Both the position numbers and the translations under genes were made by a program. From positions 62,001-126,000 of the forward strand of contig JAIUOD010000003.1 of the NCBI GenBank assembly GCA_020161405.1: a stretch of 64,000 nt of DNA. Reading direction: 5' to 3'. Below are positions 8,568-16,462 of this stretch, piece by piece; the stretch's first letter is position 1; every line of letters starts with the position of its first letter. The DNA is from Pseudomonadota bacterium (GTDB lineage Bacteria; Pseudomonadota; Alphaproteobacteria; Caulobacterales; Aquidulcibacteraceae). The notes under the pieces are model-generated. The model saw only the letters and a list, made by a program, of their open reading frames with translations. It searched no databases and had not been told where the DNA came from.

Positions 8568-9341
8568 ATGAAAAAATCAAATAAATTGATAATAATTCCT
8601 ATCGCAGTAATTTTTGGTGCAATTGGATATTTCGCTTATTCAAAAGTGTCTTCAAAAAGTATGAATATGGATTTGCAAACCACTGGTGTACAAGAACAAT
8701 CACTAATAACAAATGCAATTACCAACCAAGTAGCGATACAAGAAAATAATGCGTTTAAGGTTGAACTTTCAAAAGATAAAGCTTTTATGATGGCGTGGAA
8801 ATTAAAAGCGCCGGCGGTTAAAACCCAAATTGATGGTATTGAATTTGAAGCTCAAAACCTTGTTGATATTGGCAATAATAAGAAAGCGCTTATCAGCGTT
8901 GGTGGTGCAATTGACCCATATCCAATAAATCCAGGATATGTCAAAATTCATTATTTTGATGTGAAAAATGGCGAATATCAATTAGTGAATTTAAAAGATT
9001 TTACGCTTGAATCAGGCTCGATGGGGCATATTGCCGATATTGGTCTTAATGATGAAATCACATCTAATATTGTTATTTTTATTGAAGGTTCAAGTTCGTC
9101 GCAAGGTGTGGCCTGTTCAACAACTGATTTGGTAGAACTTGCGCCAGAAGGGCCAAGGACAATCTATTCTGATTTAACCTTCCAAAGCGATGATATGGGG
9201 CAAACCAAAGGTTTAATTGGTAATATTAAGAAAAATGTTTCATTTGATGTAACTTATAAAGGCGCAAATAGTGGCGTAAAACATTATGTCAAAAACGGGC
9301 AGACATATTCAACAAATTCAAAGCTTAAATTAGAATGCTAA
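8568..9341 (+). CDS. Unknown protein with N-terminal membrane anchor
   Basis: A 257-residue protein whose first 25 residues contain one hydrophobic segment (IIIPIAVIFGAIGYFAY), so it is probably anchored in the inner membrane with the rest in the periplasm. No known domain recognised. The mature part is rich in Asn, Gly and Val and contains two cysteines (VACST near residue 182 and the last residue). The ATG at 8568 was chosen over one 21 bases upstream because it follows AAAGAGG. It overlaps the next gene by 7 bases, so the two are coupled. Confidence 0.7.
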   Translation: MKKSNKLIIIPIAVIFGAIGYFAYSKVSSKSMNMDLQTTGVQEQSLITNAITNQVAIQENNAFKVELSKDKAFMMAWKLKAPAVKTQIDGIEFEAQNLVDIGNNKKALISVGGAIDPYPINPGYVKIHYFDVKNGEYQLVNLKDFTLESGSMGHIADIGLNDEITSNIVIFIEGSSSSQGVACSTTDLVELAPEGPRTIYSDLTFQSDDMGQTKGLIGNIKKNVSFDVTYKGANSGVKHYVKNGQTYSTNSKLKLEC

Positions 9342-9886
9342 ATAAAATTCGAACATTAGAAACCGAACGCTTAAATCTTGTGCCATTATGTGTTGAACAC
9401 GCGCCGCAAATACAAAAGACATTTCCGCAATGGGAAATTGTGAAATATTTATCGGATCGTGTGCCTTGGCCATATCCTGAAAATGGGGCAATTGATTTTA
9501 TTGAAAATATTGTTTTACCAAGTATGGCGCGACATAAGGCATGGTATTGGGCAATATTTTTAAAATCATCACCTGATGAATTAATTGGAATAGTCAATCT
9601 TGGGCTTGAAGAAGGGCGGCATCGTGGTTTTTGGCTTGACCCTAAATGGCACGGGCAGGGTCTTATGAGCGAGGCGTCAGCTATTGTAACTGATTTTTGG
9701 TTTGATGATTTGGATATGGAAAAAATGCAAATCCATAAAGCCATAGATAATGTTTCATCACGTAATATCTCAATTAAGCAAGGTATGCGGGTTATAAAAA
9801 CCGAAACAAGAAATTATGTCGCTGGCGAAAAACTAAGCGAGACATGGGAAATCACGCGCGATGAATGGCGCGCGCGGCAAAAATAA
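9335..9886 (+). CDS. GNAT acetyltransferase, RimJ/RimL type
   Basis: A 183-residue acetyltransferase of the ribosomal-protein N-acetyltransferase branch: it starts RTLETERLNLVPL, the usual opening of RimJ/RimL proteins, and has the acetyl-CoA segment FWLDPKWHGQGLMSEA and the C-terminal SSRNISIKQGMRV where the family has N-x-x-S-x-x-x-x-x-k-x-G-F. The substrate is unknown; small-molecule amines are also used in this branch. The ATG overlaps the stop of the preceding gene (ATGCTAA). Confidence 0.82.
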   Translation: MLNKIRTLETERLNLVPLCVEHAPQIQKTFPQWEIVKYLSDRVPWPYPENGAIDFIENIVLPSMARHKAWYWAIFLKSSPDELIGIVNLGLEEGRHRGFWLDPKWHGQGLMSEASAIVTDFWFDDLDMEKMQIHKAIDNVSSRNISIKQGMRVIKTETRNYVAGEKLSETWEITRDEWRARQK

Positions 9887-9916
9887 ATTTTTAGGATTTT
9901 TGTGATATTTCAAAAT

Positions 9917-10024
9917 ATGGAAAAATTTAAAATAACCAAAAAACACCTTTTTATTTTTATCATCGTGGACACCATAATAATGCTTGGTGTTGGTGCATTC
10001 ATATTTTTTAAATATGCATTTTAG
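9917..10024 (+). CDS. Possible 35-residue single-span membrane peptide
   Basis: ATG at 9917 opens a 35-codon frame: a lysine-rich N terminus (MEKFKITKKHL) followed by one hydrophobic span (FIFIIVDTIIMLGVGAFIFF) and a short charged tail. The composition fits small inner-membrane proteins of positive-inside topology. No good ribosome binding site is visible (TAGGAT lies too far away), and AT-rich DNA gives such frames by chance, so this is tentative. It lies 30 bases after the GNAT gene. Confidence 0.3.
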   Translation: MEKFKITKKHLFIFIIVDTIIMLGVGAFIFFKYAF

Positions 10025-10187
10025 CCTTTATATTTTCGCAATATTCCAAATTAATTCGTGAACCATTTGGTGCAATCACCTGACCTTGGATTTCGAAACC
10101 ATCGGCTTTTATGGGGTCGGCACTTGCGCAAGTGGCGCAAAAACTTAAAAACGAAAGTAAAAATATTGTTATAGATTTATAATTTTT
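10008..10187 (-). pseudogene. Start-less small exported protein, possible relic
   Basis: A 59-codon open stretch directly after the amidase gene. It begins after an in-frame stop and has a clear signal-peptide pattern (KNYKSITIFLLSFLSF, then CATCASA before DPIKADGF) and a short mature part ending YCENIKAKMHI, but no ATG, GTG or TTG start before the hydrophobic core. A TAA stands where a start codon would be expected. Either the start codon was lost, a non-standard codon (ATA) is used, or it is the remains of a gene. It overlaps the end of the small plus-strand frame at 9917-10024. Confidence 0.35.
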
Positions 10188-10192
10188 TTATT

Positions 10193-11683
10193 TTATTCAG
10201 CCCAAATTTGTGGTTTGCGGTTTATCCATGGATTTGCTTTTTCAAGTTCGAAACCTAATTCTAAAAGCGCACGTTCATTACCAATATCACTTGCCAATTG
10301 TATTGCAATCGGAAGCCCTGATTTGCTTTGCCCCATTGGCAAGGAAATCGCGGGTGCACCCGATGCATTCATAATTGCGGTAAAGAAAGGGGCGAATTCA
10401 ACAATTCGTGCATAGTGTAATTCTGGATCTATCGCAGTTGAAAGGTAGCCAATTTTTGGCGCCGTTGTTGCAACAACTGGTGATAATAATATATCAAAAT
10501 TTGGTAAAAATTGCGGTTTGAAATTCTTTTGAAGATTGCCTAATACTTCCAAGGCTTTTGGAAATTCTTCGCGCCTTTTAGCATAGGTTTGGGCAAGATA
10601 AAGCGTCCAAGGTTCAAAATATTCGGGGTTTGGTTTTTTGCCGCTTGCTTTGGCCCATTCATCAACACCAGAAGCAGCACCTGCGGCCCATAAAAGCATA
10701 AAAGCATTTTCTATTGATTTTGCATCAATTTTTGGCGTGAATGGAATTATTTCATGCCCTAAAGATTTTAAAATATCAGCAGTTTTTATAACCTCTGCTT
10801 TGATTTCATCATCAATATGGCTGCCATTGAAACTTTCGATACAATAGCCAATTTTAAGGCGCTTTTTATTGGCGTCTGTTACAAGCTCCATTATTGGAAG
10901 CACACTATTTGGATCTTCTGTTACAGCCAAGAAAATTGCCGTATCTCGCATTGTATGGGTTAAGACCCCTTGAACCGAAATATCGGTTCTTGGGTCGCGC
11001 TCCATATGTGGGCGAATTAAGCGACCGCGTGTGGTTTTTAGACCAACTAATCCACAACATGCCGCAGGAATTCTTATAGAGCCACCTCCATCACTTGCAT
11101 GTGCCATTTTTAAAACACCAGATGCAACCAATGCCGCCGCACCACCAGATGAGCCACCAGTTGAATGATTTGTATTCCATGGATTGCGCGCAGGGCCTGT
11201 AAGTAATGGTTCGGTTGTCCCCGTAAGGCCAAATTCAGGGGTTTGGGTTTTCCCAATTGATATAATGCCCAATTTATCAACTTGGTTTAAAAATTGTGAT
11301 TGTGTCAAACTCGGCGCGTCTTTATAAGCACGCGAACCATGCATGGTTGGGGTTTTGTGATAATCATTTAAATCTTTAATGGCAAAGGGAAGGCCACCAA
11401 AAATCCCCTGTGGCTTGGTTTTGGCAATTGCGCGCGCTTCATCAAAAGTTGTGGTTACAAAGGCATTTAATTTTGGATTTATTTTTTGCGCATTTTCAAT
11501 TGTTGCTTCAAGATTTTTTTCAACATCCAATTCGCCGCTTTTAAGGCGTCTTGCGGTTTCGACTGCATCGGCAAATCGAGGTTCAAGTTGGCTATTATTG
11601 GCTTTAGCGCATGCGGTTTGCGCACCAAGTGTTATTGATAATGCCGCGCTATATTTTACAGCCGCACGCCGTGTTAAATCCAT
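10193..11683 (-). CDS. Amidase-signature family hydrolase, exported
   Basis: A 496-residue serine amidase of the AS family. The Ser-cisSer-Lys triad is visible: Lys103 (FAIKDL), Ser178 in GGSSGG, and nucleophile Ser202 in DGGGSIRIPA. The N terminus MDLTRRAAVKYSAAL, followed by a hydrophobic stretch ending TACAKA, looks like a twin-arginine signal, so the enzyme probably works in the periplasm after Tat export. Substrate cannot be told; AS enzymes hydrolyse varied amides. GGGAGGG precedes the ATG. Confidence 0.88.
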   Translation of the reverse strand: MDLTRRAAVKYSAALSITLGAQTACAKANNSQLEPRFADAVETARRLKSGELDVEKNLEATIENAQKINPKLNAFVTTTFDEARAIAKTKPQGIFGGLPFAIKDLNDYHKTPTMHGSRAYKDAPSLTQSQFLNQVDKLGIISIGKTQTPEFGLTGTTEPLLTGPARNPWNTNHSTGGSSGGAAALVASGVLKMAHASDGGGSIRIPAACCGLVGLKTTRGRLIRPHMERDPRTDISVQGVLTHTMRDTAIFLAVTEDPNSVLPIMELVTDANKKRLKIGYCIESFNGSHIDDEIKAEVIKTADILKSLGHEIIPFTPKIDAKSIENAFMLLWAAGAASGVDEWAKASGKKPNPEYFEPWTLYLAQTYAKRREEFPKALEVLGNLQKNFKPQFLPNFDILLSPVVATTAPKIGYLSTAIDPELHYARIVEFAPFFTAIMNASGAPAISLPMGQSKSGLPIAIQLASDIGNERALLELGFELEKANPWINRKPQIWAE

Positions 11684-11750
11684 ATTTCCCTCCCAAGGAT
11701 GGGAATGAAGCTATTACATTATTGAAAAAGCGCAAGGTAATTATACTCGA

Positions 11751-13184
11751 TTAGATGATTACGCCGATACGGAAACTGCCCCAATGCGTGCCATTAACAA
11801 AAATCGGGTAGGAAATATCTTTCATCATTGCAAAATTGCCATTTCCCATATCGCGGCGGTAAGCCTGTACTAATGCGCCATTAGAATTTCGCCCTGATTT
11901 TAGGCCCACTCGGTCATTAAAAATGCGACGATTTCTGCAATTTGCCGTATTCCATGCAACATCATTTGCCCTTTGTGCTTGGGAAAATTTATTATTATGT
12001 GTTGGCAGATAACCATTTTTATCAACTGCGGCGCAAAACGCTATTTTATTAGATTTTTGTAATATCGGCTCTTGGATAATTGGTAATATTTCGTCGCAAA
12101 GACTAATATTTTTTGTTATATATTGCACAGGGTTAGTATTGGCAATTTCAACATAATTTGTATCGAACAAATCATATTTTTGAATCTTTTGTGATAATAT
12201 CGCTTTTGAAAACTCTTCGCCAATTTGTATGGCTGCCGTTTTTGCTGTTTCAATAAATTGGGAATCGCTCGAATCTATACCGATATTGGAAGTGGCCTGC
12301 ATTATATTTTCGCCTTTGATAGCGATTTGTTCAAGTTTCTTCCCACCATCTTTCAAAACTTCATCTAAATAGTATACTTCATTTGTCATTTCGTTGATTT
12401 GATTATATAAATCGCCAGACTTTAGTTCAATTTCTTTTGTGTTATCAACTACTTGGGCAATTCTATTTTGGATGTTTATAAAGCCCTCTTTTAGTGCGCC
12501 CAATGACTGGCTTTGGTCATCCATGTCGCCTGCCATTGATGTTGCTTGTTGAAGGTCTTCTGAGCTTGCGTTTTTTAGGGCACAAATTTCAGTTGTAAGC
12601 GCGCTTAATGTTTGCTGAATATTAATTGTAGCAGAGCGCGTTTGGATTGATAATGCCTTTACTTCGCCAGCGACAACGGCGAAGCCGCGTCCAAATTCCC
12701 CAGCGCGTGCTGCTTCAATTGTTGCATTAAGCGCAAGCATATTGATGTTAGATGCAATGTCTTCAATAGATTTTGCAATTACTTGAACTTGGTCAATTGT
12801 GTTTGCTAATGCATTGATACGAACCGATGATTGTGACGCTGAACTTGCCCAGTTACGAATGGCAACCATCGCATGGCTTATCCTAGTATCAGTATCCGCA
12901 GCCGAGCTTATTGTAATTTCAAGTGCATCATTTGCATTTTGTGTAACTTCATGGTTACGATTAGCTAAATCTTTTGCAATCTGAGCAAGCAGAGCGAATT
13001 TTTCGGTTTGAATCGAATGTGATTTTATAACATCATCAATCGCACCATGTGCTGAAACTAAATCAAGTCCCAGTGTCGAACTTATATTTGATATTTCTTG
13101 TAAAACTTTTTTGAAATCTGTGTTTGATTTTTGGTCATTAATTATTTCACATTGCTTGTTTCTATCTAGGATAAATTGACTCAT
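11751..13184 (-). CDS. Cytosolic methyl-accepting chemotaxis protein
   Basis: A 477-residue chemoreceptor with no membrane segment. The signalling hairpin tip lies at about residues 143-180 and contains [16 protein letters not shown] and [15 protein letters not shown]. The sensory part is C-terminal (about 330-477): motifs [24 protein letters not shown] and HWGSFRIG match the C-terminal Cache/PAS-like module found in some alphaproteobacterial receptors. The order signalling-then-sensor is reversed from classical MCPs. No che genes or flagellar genes are in the window, so it must signal to an array encoded elsewhere. AAGGTG precedes the ATG. Confidence 0.88.
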   Translation of the reverse strand: MSQFILDRNKQCEIINDQKSNTDFKKVLQEISNISSTLGLDLVSAHGAIDDVIKSHSIQTEKFALLAQIAKDLANRNHEVTQNANDALEITISSAADTDTRISHAMVAIRNWASSASQSSVRINALANTIDQVQVIAKSIEDIASNINMLALNATIEAARAGEFGRGFAVVAGEVKALSIQTRSATINIQQTLSALTTEICALKNASSEDLQQATSMAGDMDDQSQSLGALKEGFINIQNRIAQVVDNTKEIELKSGDLYNQINEMTNEVYYLDEVLKDGGKKLEQIAIKGENIMQATSNIGIDSSDSQFIETAKTAAIQIGEEFSKAILSQKIQKYDLFDTNYVEIANTNPVQYITKNISLCDEILPIIQEPILQKSNKIAFCAAVDKNGYLPTHNNKFSQAQRANDVAWNTANCRNRRIFNDRVGLKSGRNSNGALVQAYRRDMGNGNFAMMKDISYPIFVNGTHWGSFRIGVII

Positions 13185-13321
13185 ATTTTCACCTTATGAT
13201 AGAAGTTTTAAGGAGGTTTGTTAACATATTTATAAAAAAATCACTAAAAATAGTGAGTTACAATGGGTTTTTATAGATATCATTGCACCAGGTAAAAAAA
13301 AATAGTTATTAAAAACACAAA

Positions 13322-13350
13322 ATCCATTCAAGCATAACGCTTGAATGGAT
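13322..13350 (-). terminator. Intrinsic terminator after 13393-14028 gene
   Basis: ATCCATTCAAGC (13322-13333) pairs perfectly with GCTTGAATGGAT (13339-13350) over an ATAAC loop. Read on the minus strand it is followed by TTTTGTGTTTTT. It lies 43 bases after the stop of the gene at 13393. Confidence 0.75.
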
Positions 13351-13392
13351 AAATTGAGTTTTGAAAAATATTAAAAATTACAAGATTTGCAA

Positions 13393-14028
13393 CTAGTGGC
13401 AAACCCAAGTTCCGCATGGTGCAGGTTGTGGCATAGGTTGAACCGGTGGAACATATTGAACCGGTGGTGCATATTGAACTGGTGCAGGAACATATTGCCA
13501 GCCAGTTGAATATTCTTGAACTTGAACTTGTGATTGATAATATTGCTGTGAATTAGAAACTTGAACGCCAGAGCCATAATATCCATAAGGTGACGGCTGA
13601 TACCAACCAACATTTTGGTTATTATAATAAGTTTGCGGTGCCGGTGCATAAGAAACTGGTGGCGTATTATAATATACAACATGGCTAGGTGCAGATGGGC
13701 GGTGTCCATCATAATAATGATCGCCATGTGAACGGCCATGATTTTGTGTATAATTGTGATCCGCACAAGCAACAGTATCTTTGCCAATATTTGCGCCTAC
13801 AACTGCGCCAACTAATGCACCCAATACAATGCCTTCAGGGCGAACTTGTGTTGCAGCAACTGCTTTACCGATTGCTGCGCCTGCGCCTGCGCCTAAAAAC
13901 CCGCCAGTAACGGCTGCATTATTTCTATCTTGACGGCATTCAGTATTGCGGCCTTCATGCGCCATTGCTGAGGTTGCAGACGCAATAATAAAAGCGCTTA
14001 TACCAAATCCTAAAACTAATTTTTTCAT
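13393..14028 (-). CDS. Secreted glycine-zipper protein with C-terminal CG..C motif (family member 1)
   Basis: A 211-residue protein: signal peptide (MKKLVLGFGISAFIIAS, cut after AMA), glycine zipper in two hydrophobic stretches (GGFLGAGAGAAIGKAV and GIVLGALVGAVVGANIGKD), then a His/Tyr/Pro/Gln-rich low-complexity tail and a final CGTWVCH. The zipper resembles YMGG-like/17 kDa surface antigen proteins of the outer membrane. The zipper and a cysteine-bearing end are shared with the gene at 14878. The second ATG was chosen because GGAG lies 8 bases before it. No function can be assigned; envelope location is likely. Confidence 0.8.
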   Translation of the reverse strand: MKKLVLGFGISAFIIASATSAMAHEGRNTECRQDRNNAAVTGGFLGAGAGAAIGKAVAATQVRPEGIVLGALVGAVVGANIGKDTVACADHNYTQNHGRSHGDHYYDGHRPSAPSHVVYYNTPPVSYAPAPQTYYNNQNVGWYQPSPYGYYGSGVQVSNSQQYYQSQVQVQEYSTGWQYVPAPVQYAPPVQYVPPVQPMPQPAPCGTWVCH

Positions 14029-14066
14029 ACCCATTTCTCCTTATTCCTCAGGTTTTTATGAGGTTA

Positions 14067-14708
14067 TTATCTTGGTAATTGCCAGCCGTCTGTACAATGG
14101 CATACATAAGCCTGTTGTTGTAAGTAACGACCATCAGACATGATTGGATTTCCCCAACCACAATTCCTGCCATTTACATTTTGAATAATCACTGGCGTTG
14201 AATAGCGAACAATACGAATATGGCTTGATTGCCAGCTTTCACCGCGGCCCATCATTTCTAACGCGCTTACTGATTGACCATTTTGCGCATGATATGTGGC
14301 GGCACGGTCACGCATTGGTGTTGGATTATATGAATAATTTGAACGCGCCGAAGTGCTAGCATAAGTTTTATGGGTGCGCACTTTGGTAGATTTATAATGA
14401 ACAGGTTTTGCAACGGGTTTTTTATTGCTATTTTTATAAATTACTTTTGTAATTACACGTGTTTTCGAATTAGTTTTCGCTGCGCGTAATCCATCACTAT
14501 AACCTTGTTTGTAATTATCATCATCATATCGGCTTGTATCAATGCTTGAATATGAATTTTGATGATATTCTTGCGCCGCTGGTGGGGCAGGGTTAGGGCA
14601 AGCAACATAATGGCAGCCCGCAAAACTTGGACTAAATGAAAAAGCAATTATACTAAAGCCTGCGCCAAAAACTAATTTACTTAAATTTGATTTTGCCAAT
14701 AAAGACAT
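14067..14708 (-). CDS. Secreted protein with C-terminal CGWG...DGR...C domain (family member 2)
   Basis: About 213 residues from the ATG at 14708 (an upstream in-frame ATG adds 12 residues without a signal-like character). Signal peptide ends near SPSFA before GCHYVACPNP. The middle is Lys/Ser/Tyr-rich and disordered-looking. The last 30 residues, NCGWGNPIMSDGRYLQQQAY then VCHCTDGW, match the ends of the products at 14878 and 15674: CG[WF]G, a DGR or NGR turn, then Y[MV]C. No glycine zipper. It is 38 bases upstream of member 1 and may be co-transcribed with it. Confidence 0.75.
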   Translation of the reverse strand: MSLLAKSNLSKLVFGAGFSIIAFSFSPSFAGCHYVACPNPAPPAAQEYHQNSYSSIDTSRYDDDNYKQGYSDGLRAAKTNSKTRVITKVIYKNSNKKPVAKPVHYKSTKVRTHKTYASTSARSNYSYNPTPMRDRAATYHAQNGQSVSALEMMGRGESWQSSHIRIVRYSTPVIIQNVNGRNCGWGNPIMSDGRYLQQQAYVCHCTDGWQLPR

Positions 14709-14827
14709 ATTTATTCCATTTCTTGGATTTTTATTCGAATGCACTTTCTGCGCATTATATTAATGATTAAAATTTTATCTATACTTTTCCCTAATTTAGG
14801 GAAGATTTGTAATCCATTGCCCCTATT

Positions 14828-14859
14828 TGAAAAAGCCCGCCTTTTTTCAAAGGCGGGCT
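14828..14859 (-). terminator. Intrinsic terminator after 14878-15471 gene
   Basis: AGCCCGCCTTT (14834-14844) pairs with AAAGGCGGGCT (14849-14859); on the minus strand the hairpin is followed by TTTTT. It lies 18 bases after the stop of the gene at 14878, so that gene is closed off from members 1 and 2. Confidence 0.9.
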
Positions 14860-14877
14860 ATAAGTTTGACGTGATTA

Positions 14878-15471
14878 TTAGCGGTTAGTTACAACCCAAC
14901 TTCCGTCATAGCGGCGGCACATATAAACGCTTTCGCGTGTCCATCTGCCATCTGGGGTTTGGTAATTTGCACTACCCCAACCACAATTGTCGCGACCGTA
15001 AGATGTTGGAATGCTATAGCTTGCTTGGTAAGAAGGATAGCGATTTCCATAAGATTGGTATGATGAATTATCATAATAATCATCGCGGTTACGGTCACGG
15101 TCACGATGGTGATGTTCGCGATTATTATAGCTGTAATTGCGATTATCATAACGTCCGCGCTCATATTGATATCTATCATCACAAGCAGCGTTATTTTTAC
15201 CGATTTGCGAACCTGCAACCGCGCCAACAACTGCACCTAATACTGCGCCTTCTGTGCGAACACCGCGACCTGCAACATTTGAACCGATTGCAGCGCCAGC
15301 CAAAGCGCCGATAATACCACCAGCTGTGCGTTGATTATTAACTTTTTGTTGGCATTGAGTATCAGGGTTATAACCACGATAATCATAAGCAGCGGCATTT
15401 TGCGCCGAAGCAAAAGATGGTGCCGCCAAAACTGCAGCGGCCAATGAAACTAACATAAACTTTTTGGCCAT
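14878..15471 (-). CDS. Secreted glycine-zipper protein with C-terminal CGWG...DGR...C domain (family member 3)
   Basis: A 197-residue protein with all three parts of the local family: signal peptide (MAKKFMLVSLAAAVLAAPSF, cut after ASA), a two-stretch glycine zipper (GGIIGALAGAAIGSNVAG and GAVLGAVVGAVAGSQIGK), a Tyr/Arg/Asp/His-rich linker, and the end NCGWGSANYQTPDGRWTRES followed by VYMCRRYDGSWV. Its zipper is close to member 1 and its end close to members 2 and 4, so it links the family. AAAGGAG precedes the ATG. Probably anchored in or under the outer membrane; function unknown. Confidence 0.82.
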   Translation of the reverse strand: MAKKFMLVSLAAAVLAAPSFASAQNAAAYDYRGYNPDTQCQQKVNNQRTAGGIIGALAGAAIGSNVAGRGVRTEGAVLGAVVGAVAGSQIGKNNAACDDRYQYERGRYDNRNYSYNNREHHHRDRDRNRDDYYDNSSYQSYGNRYPSYQASYSIPTSYGRDNCGWGSANYQTPDGRWTRESVYMCRRYDGSWVVTNR

Positions 15472-15623
15472 TTGAAAACTCCTTTAAATCACTTTCTCGT
15501 GACTTGCCATTGTTGTTGCCTTAACAACATACGCATTATGTCATATCGATTCTGAACGAAATCTGAAGTTGATATTAATCTTCGTTCATCTTACTAAGTA
15601 ATTGTAATTAAATATTTTTAATG

Positions 15624-15655
15624 CAAAAAAGCCCCCAAATTTCTTCGGGGGCTTT
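15624..15655 (-). terminator. Intrinsic terminator after 15674-16150 gene
   Basis: AAAGCCCCC (15628-15636) pairs with GGGGGCTTT (15647-15655); on the minus strand the stem is followed by TTTTTT. It lies 19 bases after the stop of the gene at 15674. Confidence 0.88.
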
Positions 15656-15673
15656 GAATATTTTTGCTTAATA

Positions 15674-16150
15674 TTAACGGTTTGCTACTACCCAGTCACC
15701 ACGTGGGGTTTGGCACATATAAACATTATCATACATCATACGACCGTTTGGCAAGCGATACGATACGGTTCCAAATCCGCAACGGTTACGACCCCAATTG
15801 CGCGGCGCATTATAATAGCCGTGACGAACACGATAGAAATCATGTTTGCGATAATCAAAATGACGGTCATCATATCTACGGTCGTCCCAGCGACGGTCAT
15901 TATTACGACGGTCATCATAGCGATAATAATCACGGCGCTCATCATCACGAACATTGATTACAATATCAGGGCGTGAATTACGGTCTGGACCGTCAATCAA
16001 AATTGTATCAGGGCGTTTATTACGATCTGGACCGTCAATAATTTTAACGCTAGAATGCCCATTAACATTTGAATTGTAAGCTTGTGCAGAAGCAAGACTT
16101 GGCATTGCAATTGTTAAAGCGGCCAAGGCAATTAAAGTAACTTTTTTCAT
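15674..16150 (-). CDS. Secreted protein with C-terminal CGFG...NGR...C domain (family member 4)
   Basis: A 158-residue protein: signal peptide (MKKVTLIALAALTIA, cut after ASA), two tandem copies of IDGPDRNxRPD (residues 38-48 and 52-62), a run of Arg/Asp/Tyr residues, and the end RCGFGTVSYRLPNGRMMYDN followed by VYMCQTPRGDWV, nearly the same as member 3. The frame stays open 87 bases upstream, but the ATG at 16150 is 8 bases after GGAG and starts the signal peptide. Own terminator, own upstream region with an unusual C-rich leader. Function unknown. Confidence 0.78.
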   Translation of the reverse strand: MKKVTLIALAALTIAMPSLASAQAYNSNVNGHSSVKIIDGPDRNKRPDTILIDGPDRNSRPDIVINVRDDERRDYYRYDDRRNNDRRWDDRRYDDRHFDYRKHDFYRVRHGYYNAPRNWGRNRCGFGTVSYRLPNGRMMYDNVYMCQTPRGDWVVANR

Positions 16151-16462
16151 TTTCATATCTCCTTGCCCTTTTGGGCGTTGATTTGTCTTTGACCCGGGGC
16201 TTTGGGGAGGAGGGGGGAGGATGTAACCCCGTGTCATCGACGCCCTAATATTTGCATATTCAAAATGAACGACCTCTTGAATAATGTTTTATGTTACGTT
16301 CAGGTTACAGAAAGATATTTTAATTAAAATTTTTAAAAATGTAACAAAAACAAAAACTTATTATGTGGTATCGTTTTCACATTTTTTGAGTAATTACATT
16401 AAAAAATCGCAAGGATTGATTTTTTTTATTAATTTTTCTATTGGGTGCACAAGAGAAATTAA
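16151..16462. other. Intergenic region with G-tract cluster
   Basis: Divergent spacer between the secreted protein gene (minus) and the radical SAM gene (plus). Near the minus gene the plus strand has GGGG (16196-16199), GGGG (16204-16207) and GGGGGG (16212-16217) with short purine links, so the transcript leader of the minus gene would be C-rich, unlike anything else in this AT-rich DNA. The remainder (16240-16462) is AT-rich and probably holds both promoters; I see no clear gene, RNA or terminator in it. Confidence 0.5.

Noticed and set aside
13371..13787. 138-residue His/Met/Ile-rich minus frame inside the first secreted-protein gene
   Set aside because: Out-of-frame reading of the low-complexity tail of a protein with a good signal peptide and ribosome site.
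15554..15568. GAAC-N7-GAAG, a one-mismatch LexA box before the third secreted protein
   Set aside because: The second half-site is imperfect and the gene has no known SOS link; the other two boxes in the window are exact.
15710..15976. Ile/Thr-rich plus frame opposite the fourth secreted protein
   Set aside because: Arises from the antisense of Asp/Arg codons (GAT, CGT); no start signal.
16151..16237. In-frame N-terminal extension of the fourth secreted protein
   Set aside because: The extra Pro-rich residues precede, and would spoil, the signal peptide; GGAG is placed for the ATG at 16150.
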